From Philopedon plagiatum (lineage: Eukaryota; Arthropoda; Insecta; Coleoptera; Curculionidae), in the NCBI GenBank assembly GCA_963971165.1, contig OZ020190.1, forward strand, positions 65,159,713-65,223,712: DNA of 64,000 nucleotides, in the 5' to 3' direction. Below are positions 10,685 through 21,698 of this stretch, one piece after another. The stretch's first letter is position 1. Every line of letters starts with the position of its first letter. Under the pieces are notes generated by a model that had not been told where the DNA came from, made no database searches, and saw only the letters and a list, made by a program, of their open reading frames with translations. The translations under genes and the position numbers were made by a program.

Positions 10685-13600
10685 TAGAGCGCCAAAGGCG
10701 CTCTATATAACGCCCCGTCAGTGAAAAAATGTTCGTTTGTTGGCGTCAGATTCGATATTTTCCCATTCTCAATTTTTTTTCTCGAAAACGGTTACAGGTG
10801 GAGCAACCAAATTTTCTGGGTTAATAGGGAGATAGTGCATCTAGCTTCGATAAAAAATTCAGTTATACAGGGTGTACCGTTTCGGAGTTATTAAACGTCA
10901 AAGTCGAAATTTCCGCGATTTCGTATGATACACGATACAGGTCGCAAAACTTAATTAAATCGATTTAAATTTTCGGAGGTTGTAGAGGACCGGGGTCTTC
11001 CGAACCCTATTGAAATTGGCGGTATTCGGAAAATGGGAAGTAATTCTTTTGAATTTTTTTAGGTCGAAAAATGGCACTTGCAGACCCATATTCAATTCTA
11101 CATTGCTCGAAAACGAAGCGTCGGACAGAAAAACGGATTTGAACATAACACTAAAGAATCTCAAATACTTTCTTTTTGCAATACATTTACCTATACCTAA
11201 AACGACTGGAAATTGGAAAAATTTGGGAAAAACTGAAAATTACGATTTTTGATGCAAATCTTTGACGGTTGTCAATTTTTTTGGGGGTCAAAATGGATTC
11301 AAATCGAAATTCCATGTACCTTATCGGAAAGACCTCGCCGAACTACGTAATAAACATATTTTTTGGTTCCTTCATTCTTAATAGGAAAGGAGCAATCGAT
11401 AATTAAATTTCAGTTTTTAACCATTTTTTTTCATGACATCTCTACATTCGAATCACTCTGTATCTTTTCCTGTCTAATTTCTTCCAACTTTTTCAACGCT
11501 GTCCCTTGAGGATATAATCAGGCTTTAAAATAAATCCCGAACGGGTGATGCAGGACCGGATTTAGGGTTTTTGGTTTATTTCCATCCCTTATCATCTAAG
11601 AACACTTCTAACTAATTAAAATTTCATATTTTTTCGTTAAAGTTATAAATAAATACCTTTTTTCGCATCGCTGCAGGAAAATTTTTAAAAAGTACATATT
11701 TTAAATGCCTTGCCTTGGAGAAACAAATGAAACGGACTCTCTTTACATCGAAATTAAAATGTGACCTGTCAAACTGTCACGAAAATACCAGTTTTTGTAG
11801 CGATATTGGAAGCTTCCTGAACCGATTTCGGCTTGAAATATACATGGCAAAGGTAAAACGGACTTTATATTTTTAATTACGGCACATTTCATTGGACGAT
11901 TTAAGCATTAAATACCAAATTTATTAATTTTGCTGAGGTCATGCAAATGCTTTTCAAAATCAGTTATATGGAGAAATGAATTAAAGTATGAAGTGTCAAA
12001 ATGTCGCAAAAATGCCAGTTTTCCTTGCGAGATTTTAGGGTTTCTGAACCGTTTTCGACTTGAAAAATACAGGGCAAGGCCTCTATAGACCTTCCCGTAT
12101 GGATTTCGGAACATATAATTTGAAGAATTAGTCATTAAATACCAATTTTAACAATTTTTCGATGACGCGGCGAAGCATCATAGAAAGGCTATTCCATTAG
12201 GTAGTATACGGGGTAAATCACAATGACGGGTCTGATTTAAATTTTGCTTAGATTTGTTATTAATTGAAAACGGATTAGTCGATTGAAAAGAGTGATGTGG
12301 CAATCGAAAGGGGAGGAAGTAAGCTATTTTATTTGAAAATAATTTCGACATTTCGTTGGCGTGACGACGAAAAATTTGCTATTTCCGATATTTATTGAGT
12401 TAGAGAGTTGAATTTTGACGTATGGGAAGAATTCCGTCAATCATTCAAAATTATATGTGTAAATTTTGATTCGCATGGTTTCTATAGCAACGATTAAGGA
12501 TAAAGTTGACAATTTCTAACTCACGTACGGCTGATCTGATTGAAACGAGTGAGGTGACAATCGAAAGGGAACGAAGTAAGCTACTTTTTTATGTGAAAAT
12601 AATTTTGACATTTCGTTGCCATAACGACGAACAGTTTGCTATTTCCATTATTTATTGAGTTTTAGAGTTGAAATTTGATATCTGGGTAGAATTCGGTCAA
12701 TCATTCAACAATATTTTTATAAATTTTGATTCCGATGATTACCATAGCAACGATTGAGTATAAAGTTGATCATTTTTAACTCGCGAGCGGCTTATCTGAT
12801 TGAAACGAGTAAAGTGACGATCGAAATGTTAGAAAGTACACTACTTTTTTATGTGATAATAATTTTGACATTTCGTTGCCGGGACGATGAACAATTTGCT
12901 ATTTTCGTTATTTATTGAGTTGGAAAGTTGAAAACTGATATCTCGGAAGAATTCGGTCAATCATTCAAAAATATATCTGGAAAAATCGATTCCCATGGTT
13001 GGCATAGCAACGATTAAGGATAAAGTTGACAATTTATAACTCGCGGACGCCTTCTGCGATTGGAACGAGTGAGGTGGCTATCGAAAGGGATGGAAGTAAA
13101 CTACTTTTTTATTTGAAAATAATTTCGATTTTTGGTAGCCATGACGACGATCAATTTGATTTTTCCGTTATTTATTGAGTTGCAGAGTAGAAATTTCGCA
13201 TCTAAGTAGAATTCGGTCAATCATTGAAAAATATTTTTGCAATTTTCAATTTTAATGATTGCCATAGCAACGATTAGGGGTAAAGTTAACAACTTACAAG
13301 TCGCGAACGGCTTCTTAGATTGAAAGAAGCGACGTTCATAATATGTATGCACAATTTTTTTCCATAGAGACATCAGTGGCGTGCCCGAAGGGCTCGCCAC
13401 CAATCTTCATCCAGCTCGACCATTTCAGGAAGATGATGTTACCTAATGTATGGTTCAAAGCCGATCGAAAGATGACAAGCTTAATTTAGTAGGGTTTCAG
13501 CGAAATCGTACATATTGTATTTATATGTAATAGGTGTTTGTATGTATATAGCGATACGGTTACGAAGGGCGCTCTATTCTGCATCATCAGTCCGTAGGAG

Positions 13601-13725
13601 TGTGATATTATTATCTTCCTTAATACATGGCCTAGAAACACGAAACTTTCAGGGCATGACAATGATGATATTACCGACCTTATAGAGCCCCCTCGGGGGG
13701 CGATTAGGCGCTCTACGCAATCTAG

Positions 13726-13726
<1 letters not shown>
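10685..13726. mobile_element. Unclassified 3-kb non-coding repeat, copy 1
   Basis: Starts with the short palindrome TAGAGCGCCAAAGGCGCTCT and ends with a GC hairpin (GCCCCCTCGGGGGGC at about 13686) followed by GGCGCTCTA and CTAG. TAGAGCGCC and GGCGCTCTA form a 9-bp terminal inverted repeat. No protein domain is recognised. Copy 2 (13789-14806) shares its left about 650 bp and right about 240 bp but lacks the middle. The 3' hairpin and CTAG followed by T resemble Helitron ends, but hairpin spacing and the 5' end do not fit well. Confidence 0.65.
12220..13330. repeat. 260-bp tandem repeats (about 4 copies) inside copy 1
   Basis: Equivalent landmarks TTTGCTATTTCC occur at 12375, 12635, 12895 and (as TTTGATTTTTCC) 13155, exactly 260 bp apart, within a longer repeated context (ACATTTCGTTG, TTATTGAGTT, GAATTCGGTCAATCATTC, ATAGCAACGATTA). 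Copies are clearly diverged, so the expansion is old, yet the period is conserved. Confidence 0.85.

Positions 13727-13788
<62 letters not shown>
13727..13788. repeat. (TA)n microsatellite
   Basis: About 60 bp of pure TA between copy 1 and copy 2 of the unclassified repeat. It directly follows the CTAGT end of copy 1. Confidence 0.98.
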
Positions 13789-13791
<3 letters not shown>

Positions 13792-14806
13792 TTGGCGAGT
13801 AAAGCTGTCCGTATGTTGTCCGTTTCGACATTTGCACATTTTTAATTTTTTTTCTCGAAAACGGTTAGCGCGCAAGCGATTAAATTTTCTGGGTTAATAG
13901 AGGGATAGTGCGTCTAGCTTCGATAAAAAATTCAGTTATACAGGGTGTCGCGTTTCGGAGTTATTAAACGTCAAACTCGAAATTTCCGCGATTTCGTATG
14001 ATACACGATACAGGTCGCAAAACTTAATTAAATCGATTTAAATTTTCGGAGATTGTAGAGGACCGGGAGCTTCAGAACCCTATTGAAACTGGCGATATTC
14101 GGAAAATGGGAAGTCATACTTTTGAATTTTTTTATGTCGAAAAAGTCACGTGCAGACCCATATTGAGTTCTACATTGCTCGAAAACGAAACGTCGGACAG
14201 AAAAACGGTGTGACACGTCAAACTTTAGAATCTCAAATACTTTCTTTTTGCAATATATTTACCTATACCTAAAATGACAGGAAATTGGAAAAATTTGGGA
14301 AAAAATGTAAATTACGATTTTTGATGAAAATTTTTGACGGTTTTTATTTTTTGTCGGGGTCAAAATGGATCCAAATCAAAATCCCATATACCTGGTCGGA
14401 AAGAGGTCGCCGAAATACGGAATTTTCATATTTTTTTGTTTCTTCATTTTTTATAGGAACGGAGCAATCGACGACTAAGGTTTCAAGCAAATCGAATATA
14501 TTTGTATTAAAATGTGTTTATGTTTGTACGTGTGTATACAGGGTGTCCGGAAATCTTAGTATTTGCAAAAATACGTGTCTGGGGAGCGAACGACCTTCAA
14601 AAATAGTTTCTACGTGTAGGTGTGTGTATGTATGTAGTGATACGGTTACGAAGAGCGGTCTGTCCTGCATTACCAGTCCGAAGGAGTGTGATATCTTCCT
14701 TAATACCTGCTCTAGGAACACGAAATTTTCAGGGCATGACAATGATGATATTACCGACCTTATAGAGCCCCCTCGGGGGGCGATTAGGCGGTCTATCCAA
14801 TCTAGT
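13789..14806. mobile_element. Unclassified repeat, copy 2 (internally deleted)
   Basis: Aligns with copy 1: about 13840-14480 with about 10770-11420, and about 14480-14806 with about 13485-13726. It lacks the 2-kb middle including the 260-bp repeats. It ends with the same GCCCCCTCGGGGGGC hairpin and CAATCTAG. A 218-aa open frame across it (14285-14941) runs past the element boundary into LINE B antisense and is not a gene. Confidence 0.75.
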
Positions 14807-16190
14807 TCTTCACCGCCACAAGAGTTCCACCACCGCCACTTTTGGAGCTGTTGTTCAGGTTCCTATCAGTTCTGTATACATCATAACGGAGATCGAGAAA
14901 CTCTGCATCACCTATACTGCAGTATAAGCGGGTTTCAGTGAGCGCAATAATGGAATACTCCTCGGGTTGAGTAGCACAGAAAAAGTCTGAAAGTTTTGTT
15001 TTCAAACCATTAACATTCTGGTAGAAAATGGATATTTGCTCTAGGGCTGATGTCCCTCTACAGGGAGCGGCTGAAAATTTGCAGGATTAGTGGTATTAAG
15101 GGGACGCCGAGGGCGAAACTCTTTGACAGCCGTGTCCACTGGCCACAGGTTGGGGTCAAGTAGGCCTTTTATCAGCGTCTCCTTAACACCAATTTTAAAG
15201 GAAGCGACATCATCGTTCTTGTCCAAAGCGAAACATTTCACATCGGAGATGCTTAGCTGATCCTTCATATATTCCAATATATGGTCCTCTGTTCTATATG
15301 GATCGCACCTGCCAAGATACAGCCACTGCCTCCTCTCTGAAAGAGTATAACTGCCAGATCCCGTACCAATTATAAGTGACCGCCTGCCAGTACGCACTGA
15401 AGAGTTAGCAGGTTTGCTGGGGTCAGAGGATGGTGACTGACGGACGTTCGACGTGGATGTTGAACGGTTCCTATTTCTCGAAGATGAATTTCCCTCAAGT
15501 ACTGCCTTTGAGAAAGGCTTTGGAACGGCCTGTGACTGCGATGGCATCACGGATAAGGTTTTCCCAGGGTCGTTTGGCTTCGTCGCTATTAAGTTTTTGA
15601 GCATTTGGATTTCGCATTCTAGCGTGCTTATTTTGTTTAGCATATCATTGTTGTGACGCTCTAGCGCGGCGATCCTTGCATCTTGACCACTGAAGGCTCA
15701 GTAGGTGCAAAATTGCTCATAGTGCAACGATTATTTTATCTGGAGCATCACAGTCGACTTTTAGTGAATCGATTTTATTGGAGGCCTCTTTTATGTCCGA
15801 TTTAATATCGCCCATATCAGATGTAAGTGTAGAGATTTGTTCGTCAAGGTCAGCCAACTTATTTTGCAAGGATGAGTTGACACTGCTGATGTTTTCAGAA
15901 TTTTTTTAATAAGGTTATTATTTAATAGTTCGAAAGCTTTTTGCATTTGAGAACTTAGCGCCGTAAAACACTTAACTAATTCCTTGCCTTGATTTTTAAG
16001 TGGAATAGCACATGTTTCACAGGCGTTTAACATGATTCTAGTCTTCATTTGAGTCACTTGGGCTTCGGAGGTTGAGAACCTGGAGCAGTTCAGACAGTGG
16101 CACCACAGAAATCATAGGTAATTTTATATTTTATTTCTTTTTCACTTAAAGCGGTTTCACATTTTGAGCAAGACATGCTGCGCTTACCAG
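14807..16190 (-). pseudogene. LINE B, 5' part: ORF1 and start of ORF2 endonuclease
   Basis: The minus strand reads an ORF1-type protein from MSCSKCETALSEKEIKYKIT (about 16175; Cys pairs of a PHD-like finger), through a frameshifted coiled-coil stretch (about 15790-16057), to a basic, Ser-rich segment and a conserved RNA-binding-like block WLYLGRCDPYRTEDHILEY and DLKNDD-type residues (15041-15643). ORF2 begins near 15020 and gives KTKLSDFFCAT, EEYSIIALTETRL and GGGGTLVAVKN before breaking at 14806. The next residues of the same endonuclease (NNLKSCRLAIG) are found at 10684 downward. It is non-functional. Confidence 0.8.
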
Positions 16191-16793
16191 GTGAAAGGGA
16201 CTATAGGAGGACCAAAATTTAATTATTCGAAATGCTTTGACATCAATAGGTGAAACACACTATATAGTTTTTTGTTGATTTGTTTTGCTTACAGGAATTT
16301 AAATACTGCAGCTTTTTTGTGTGAGGTAGTTTAATGCCACCATGAAACAATGGTTCGAAATGACGTTCACAGCCTAAGCTGGAAGTTGAAAATCGGCCAG
16401 AAAACGTTACTAGGCCCGAGAACTGAACTTTGACGAAAATATGCAATTTTCTATGATTAAAAATCACTGAGAAAAGCGAAACAAAGCGGAGCGAAGCAAC
16501 GTGCAGCGACCGTTCACACACACACAATTTGGCAACTCCGTAAACGGAATATAAATATGGCACATTTTCTCCATATATATACAGTTGCTCACAAAATTGA
16601 CCGTACATAATAATCCAAAATGTACTAATTGAAATAATACCAGTTCTATATGATTTTTTCCATATTTTAACAAAAAAATGACAGCAAATAAACGAATAAC
16701 TACAGAACTATAAGAAACGTAACAAGCGTCAAACAAAAACCGTTTGTTTGTGAAGAAAAACAATAAAATTAATGGAACAGTTAACATATCAAC
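16191..16793. other. No gene; possible LINE B 5'UTR and a mariner-like tip
   Basis: Contains a mixed region that may be the 5' leader of LINE B (minus) and, at about 16572, CAGTTGCTCACAAAATTGAC, which looks like the tip of a Tc1/mariner-type inverted repeat. A similar CACAAAATTAACCGTACA occurs at 21152, on the other side of the PLE, in the same orientation. Small open frames overlap on the minus strand without recognisable domains. Confidence 0.4.
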
Positions 16794-16805
16794 TGTAAAG
16801 ATATA
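16794..16805. repeat. Target-site duplication of the PLE, left copy
   Basis: TGTAAAGATATA, identical to 21140-21151. The two bracket the whole compound Penelope-like insertion. Confidence 0.85.
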
Positions 16806-16906
16806 AACTTTGAATGGTGCTGGCTTCTACTTGATGGAAATTCATTACAAAATTTATTTGAAATAAAAGACAAACTATGTCTGATTTCCACATTTATTTT
16901 CTTATT

Positions 16907-16945
16907 CTCCGACGCGTTTCGCTACACTGTAGCTTTATCGAGGAG
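16907..16945 (-). ncRNA. Degenerate hammerhead-like motif in PLE copy A
   Basis: Same motif as at 18441-18479 and 21044-21083. Stem I is CTCC/GGAG, the core TCGATAA (consensus CTGATGA), stem II GCTAC/GTAGC with loop AGT, then GAAA, palindromic stem III CGCG, and TC before the presumed cleavage position. The altered core predicts weak or no activity. Confidence 0.5.
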
Positions 16946-17028
16946 TTACAACTGAATGAAAATTTAAACTATCTAAATATTTATATAATCTATTACTTAG
17001 GTAGGTAATTAGGGAAAACCCACAGAGC

Positions 17029-18228
17029 TTATTTTTGAATATGGTCAATATTGAAAAGGTTTAATAAGGGGGAGGTATTTACTTCTGTTTGGTCGTTCAA
17101 AAGCAGGCCTGTGTTTTTGTGTCGATTAATTTCTAAACTTTCGTACAAATTAAGTTTATGGCTTTTGTTTAACGTATGAAGAATTTTAAAGTTGTCATTA
17201 AAAATATGGTTTTCTTCTATGATATGATTAGAATAGGTAGAGTCATTTTTTTGATGTAAAAAACTTCTTTTATGTTCACTAATTCTAGTTTTAAATGATC
17301 TACCTGTTTGACCTATGTAAATTTTTGGACACGATCCACAGTTCAATTGGTATACACCTGTTTTATTTTCTTTGTTAGTTTTTGTTTTTTGGTTTTTAAG
17401 TTTTTTACCTAAAGTGTTGTTTGTTTTGTATGCTATATTTATTTCTTTTTGTTTTAAATAAGTTTTAATTTTCTTGGATGGTTTGCCTATATAAGTCAAA
17501 GTCTTGTAATTATTTTTTGTTTCTTTGCATTGGGGATATAATTCTGAGATGGCTTTTTCTAAATTTTTTTTATTCAGGATGTTATCTATTATATTTGGGT
17601 TGTAGCCATTATTTATTGCCATTTGTTTTATAATATTTAATTCTTGTTCGAAATCTTGTGTAGATAGGGGGGTGTTAATAAGTCTATGTATCATACTATG
17701 ATATGCAGCTAGTTTATGTTGATGAGGATGGAATGAGCTGTTGTGAATAGTGGTATCAGTATGTGAGGGTTTATGGTAAATTTTAAAGGAGTGAGTGCTT
17801 ACCTTTCTGGTAACAGTTAAATCCAGAAAATTAATGGAATTATCAGTTTCTACTTCCATAGTGAATTTAATATTATTATGTATGGAATTTAAATAGTTTA
17901 AGAAGGAATTGAGTTGTCTGTCTGTACCTGTAAAACAAGTGATTATGTCGTCTACATACCGATACCAATATAAACAGTTTTTTGCTAACGGATGTTGAAG
18001 TATAGTTTTTTCCAAATTATTCATAAATATCTCTGCCAGTAAGGGACTTAGTGGACTACCCATAATGAGTCCTTCATTACTAATGTAAAAATTATTATTA
18101 AAGAAAAAATAATTTTGACTCAAGCAGGTTTTTAATAAATGTAATACGTCAGTTTTTATTATGTGATTAACATGGTTTTCTGTAAGTAAATTTTCTACTA
18201 AAATAATGGTATGGTAAACAAAAGCCAT
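17029..18228 (-). pseudogene. PLE copy A: C-terminal RT plus GIY-YIG endonuclease
   Basis: A 5'-truncated Penelope ORF, 399 codons open on the minus strand. The RT portion shows NEGLIMGSPLSPLLAEIFMN and YRYVDDIITCF (YVDD catalytic motif), followed by a PLE linker and a GIY-YIG endonuclease with GVYQLNCGSCPKIYIGQTGR (the GIY-YIG equivalent), SFKTRISEHKRSF and SNHIIEENH. The domain order RT then GIY-YIG is diagnostic of PLEs. It lacks the N-terminal RT fingers. Unlike copy B it keeps Trp before YRYVDD. The first few residues come from the junction and are not PLE. Confidence 0.92.
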
Positions 18229-18440
18229 AAACTTAATTTGTACGAAAGTTTAGAAATTAACCGACACAGAAACACAGGCCTGCTTTTAAACGACCAAACA
18301 GAAGTAAATACCTCCCCCTTATTAAACCTTTTCAATATTGACCATATTCAAAAATAAGCTCTGTGGGTTTTCCCTAATTACCTACCTAAGTAATAGATTA
18401 TATAAATATTTAGATAGTTTAAATTTTCATTCAGTTGTAA

Positions 18441-18479
18441 CTCCTCGATAAAGCTACAGTGTAGCGAAACGCGTCGGAG
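18441..18479 (+). ncRNA. Degenerate hammerhead-like motif, pseudo-LTR
   Basis: In the 3'-end fragment preceding copy B. Layout: CTCC, core TCGATAA, GCTAC-AGT-GTAGC hairpin, GAAA, CGCG, TC, GGAG. Hammerheads in PLE pseudo-LTRs are known. Here three of the seven core bases differ from consensus. Confidence 0.5.
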
Positions 18480-18684
18480 AATAAGAAAATAAATGTGGAA
18501 ATCAGACATAGTTTGTCTTTTATTTCAAATAAATTTTGTAATGAATTTCCATCAAGTAGAAGCCAGCACCATTCAAAGTTTAAAAGAAACGAATATTAGT
18601 TTTTTGGCGATTTGGTACTACAAACTGTTACTGAAGTGTGCTATCACCACCCAAAATATTTGGTTTTAATGCTTAGCCAACAAT

Positions 18685-20960
18685 GTGACACCAAAATATA
18701 TTAAGCTGAAAACTCACAACAGGAGCCCAGCAGCAAGTAAAGCAGTTCAACAAGGAGAAAGAAAATGGATCATTGAAGATAGAAAAAAGCAGTATAGAAA
18801 AAGGGACACATTTAACATTTATTTAAAGGTAATTCACACAGAGTTCTTGTTTAAATTACATTTTATAGAATTTTCATCATTGGATTTAAAAGCAAGATTT
18901 AAAGTGAAGGATATTATTCACAAAAAATATCTAATTCAAAAACGTAAATTAGACTCGCTTACCTATTCTAAAAAACCCCACTCTTCCAACAAAACTACCT
19001 ACTCTGACCATAAGTCGACCAATTCGTTAATTTATCAGATGCAACTTTCACAAAAAATGAGCAGGATTTGTTAAACAAAGGCTTTAAATATAACATTAAA
19101 GATTCTAACACTATTCGACAATTTGAAACATTGGGGCTAGAAACTGATTTAGCTCTAAAACATAGTCCTGGTAATAGCCATCCCATAATTCTTTGTTCAG
19201 AGATAATTAAAACAGAATTCTTAAATGATAAAAGTCATTCGAACGTAGAAAATAGATTAGTCAAAACTATCAAAGAAAAATCAATCCATAAAGAAGTAAT
19301 ATTCACAAAGGCTGATAAAGGTAATACAGTAATAGCCATCAACAAAAACAGTTATATTGAAAAAACGCTAGATTTCATTTCCAAAGGTAGTTTTAACATT
19401 TTACAAAAAGACCCAACAGAAAAATTTCAAAAAGCCGTCAAAACAGCAATAAATAAATCTGCTAGTATCATCCCAGAAAACATTAAGTTTAGATTAACTA
19501 TTATGAACCCACAAAAACCCCAGTTATATTCTCTTATCAAATTACATAAACAAAACTATCCAATTAGACCAGTGGTCTCTTATATGTCAGCCCCAGCGTA
19601 TAAACTATCAAATTTCCTCATTGAAATCATCAAAAAACATTGTAACTTCCAATCATCTTACAGCATTAAAAACTCGCAGGAATTAGTTTATAAAATAAAA
19701 AACATAAACTTACCAAATAAAGGTAGATTAATATCATTTGATGTTCAAAACTTATTTCCCAGCATACCTCCGGAAGATACCATTATTTTAGTAGAAAATT
19801 TACTTACAAAAAACCATGTTAATCACATAATAAAAACTGACGTATTACATTTATTAAAAACCTGCTTGAGTCAAAATTATTTTTTCTTTAATAATAATTT
19901 TTACATTAGTAATGAAGGACTCATTATGGGTAGTCCACTAAGTCCCTTACTGGCAGAGATATTTATGAATAATTTGGAAAAAACTATACTTCAACATCCG
20001 TTAGCAAAAAACTGTTTATATTAGTATCGGTATGTAGACGACATAATCACTTGTTTTACAGGTACAGACAGACAACTCAATTCCTTCTTAAACTATTTAA
20101 ATTCCATACATAATAATATTAAATTCACTATGGAAGTAGAAACTGATAATTCCATTAATTTTCTGGATTTAACTGTTACCAGAAAGGTAAGCACTCACTC
20201 CTTTAAAATTTACCATAAACCCTCACATACTGATACCACTATTCACAACAGCTCATTCCATCCTCACCAACATAAACTAGCTGCATATCATAGTATGATA
20301 CATAGACTTATTAACACACCCCTATCTACACAAGATTTCGAACAAGAATTAAATATTATAAAACAAATAGCAATAAATAATGGCTACAACCCAAATATAA
20401 TAGATAACATCCTGAATAAAAAAAATTTAAAAAAAGCCATCTCAGAATTGTATCCCCAATGCAAAGAAACAAAAAATAATTACAAGACTTTGACTTATAT
20501 AGGCAAACCATCCAAGAAAATTAAAACTTATTTAAAACAAAAAGAAATAAATATAGCATACAAAACAAACAACACTTTAGGTAAAAAACTTAAAAACCAA
20601 AAAACAAAAACTAACAAAGAAAATAAAACAGGTGTATACCAATTGAACTGTGGATCGTGTCCAAAAATTTACATAGGTCAAACAGGTAGATCATTTAAAA
20701 CTAGAATTAGTGAACATAAAAGAAGTTTTTTACATCAAAAAAATGACTCTACCTATTCTAATCATATCATAGAAGAAAACCATATTTTTAATGACAACTT
20801 TAAAATTCTTCATACGTTAAACAAAAGCCATAAACTTAATTTGTACGAAAGTTTAGAAATTAACCGACACAAAAACACAGGCCTGCTTTTGAACGACCAA
20901 ACAGAAGTAAATACCTCCCCCTTATTAAACCTTTTCAATATTGACCATATTCAAAAATAA
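18685..20960 (+). pseudogene. PLE copy B: RT plus GIY-YIG ORF, broken twice
   Basis: Nearly complete Penelope protein on the plus strand. The N-terminal basic region is open from 18685, but the frame shifts near 19010-19060, just before NEQDLLNKGFKYNIKDS. The RT then runs VIFTKADKGNTVIAINKNSY, PKLHK-type PQLYSLIKLHKQNYPIRPVVS, ISFDVQNLFPSIP, GSPLSPLLAEIF and YRYVDDIITC, followed by GIY-YIG (NCGSCPKIYIGQTGRSF). A TAG at 20022-20024 replaces the Trp codon seen in copy A immediately before YRYVDD, cutting the catalytic core. The frame is otherwise intact to the stop at 20958. It is defective but young. Confidence 0.92.
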
Positions 20961-21043
20961 GCTCTGTGGGTTTTCCCTAATTACCTACCTAAGTACTAGA
21001 TTATATAAATATTTAGATAGTTTAAATTTTCATTAAGTTGTAA

Positions 21044-21083
21044 CTCCTCGATAAAGCTACAGTGTAGCGAAACGCGTCGGAGA
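21044..21083 (+). ncRNA. Degenerate hammerhead-like motif, PLE copy B 3' end
   Basis: Identical in layout to the copies at 18441 and 16907: GCTAC/GTAGC stem II, GAAAC, palindromic CGCG stem III, and TC at the cleavage position followed by GGAG pairing with upstream CTCC. It lies about 130 bp upstream of the retrozyme-like array. Confidence 0.5.
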
Positions 21084-21139
21084 ATAAGAAAATAAATGTG
21101 GAAATCAGACATAGTTTGTCTTTTATTTGAAATAAATTT

Positions 21140-21151
21140 TGTAAAGATATA
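21140..21151. repeat. Target-site duplication of the PLE, right copy
   Basis: TGTAAAGATATA, a perfect match to 16794-16805. Confidence 0.85.
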
Positions 21152-21640
21152 CACAAAATTAACCGTACAAGACGAAAATGAGTTCTTAAATCTATTTTAT
21201 ATTTATTTTTAGTCTACCCGGCCCGGGGTTGTCCATTTTCTTGGACTCCCCGTACTTTAATGCAAAAGAGGAACACACTTCCACAGTCCGAATAGCCGAT
21301 ATTCTTCTTCTCTTTTATTTATAATACGGACGAGATAAACCTCTACTTTTATTCTTACTTGGCTTTTGTTAAGGGTTTACGCGTCTTCTGGTGAGGACGT
21401 CGTGACTCCCTCCTTGTACTGCGCAAACCATGCGGACAAGTTGGGCAGAGTACAAAAATGCGTTTCTCATAAACCAGAGATGCTGTGTTCGCCCTTTGAT
21501 TTTATATTCTACCTTTTCAGTGTGTTCTGCTTTTGCATTAGAGCCAGCACCCGCTAGGTGGCGTTATGGTATGTTGTTTCCTGCTTGTATTTTGCAAAAA
21601 GGATGTAAGATGCAGTAACATCGTTTGCCACGGTGCGACT

Positions 21641-21698
21641 GGGTTATGACTGTCTGAATGAGTCCTAACAAGGACGAAACAGCTGTCATAGTCTACCC
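21641..21698 (+). ncRNA. Type-I hammerhead ribozyme-like motif, unit 1
   Basis: Stem I: GACTGT (21648-21653) pairs with ATAGTC (21688-21693), then an internal loop TTAT/TA, then GGG/CCC. Core CTGAATGA at 21654-21661 (consensus CTGANGA, so one extra base). Stem II GTCC/GGAC at 21662-21675 with loop TAACAA. GAAA at 21676-21679. Stem III is the palindrome CAGCTG (21680-21685), then TC. Cleavage is predicted after 21687. The zero-loop palindromic stem III implies action as a dimer. Confidence 0.72.

Larger units (their letters stand above)
16806..21139. mobile_element. Compound Penelope-like element (PLE) insertion
   Basis: One insertion unit between 12-bp target duplications. It has three parts: an inverted, 5'-truncated copy A (16806-18212, minus), a 3'-end fragment equivalent to a pseudo-LTR (18213-about 18590, plus), and a near-full-length copy B (to 21139, plus). 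Tail-to-outside symmetry and partial tandem duplication are classic for PLEs. The copies are nearly identical, indicating recent activity. Each 3' end carries a degenerate hammerhead motif. Confidence 0.9.

Noticed and set aside
13789..14560. Gene on either strand inside the unclassified repeat
   Set aside because: Frames are short, not conserved between copy 1 and copy 2, and lack domains.
10685..14806. Firm assignment as Helitron
   Set aside because: The 3' hairpin lies about 24 nt from the end rather than about 11, the 5' end is not TC, and no Rep/helicase is present. Kept as unclassified.
14285..14941. 218-codon plus-strand ORF
   Set aside because: It crosses the border between the unclassified repeat and LINE B antisense, so it is chance coding.
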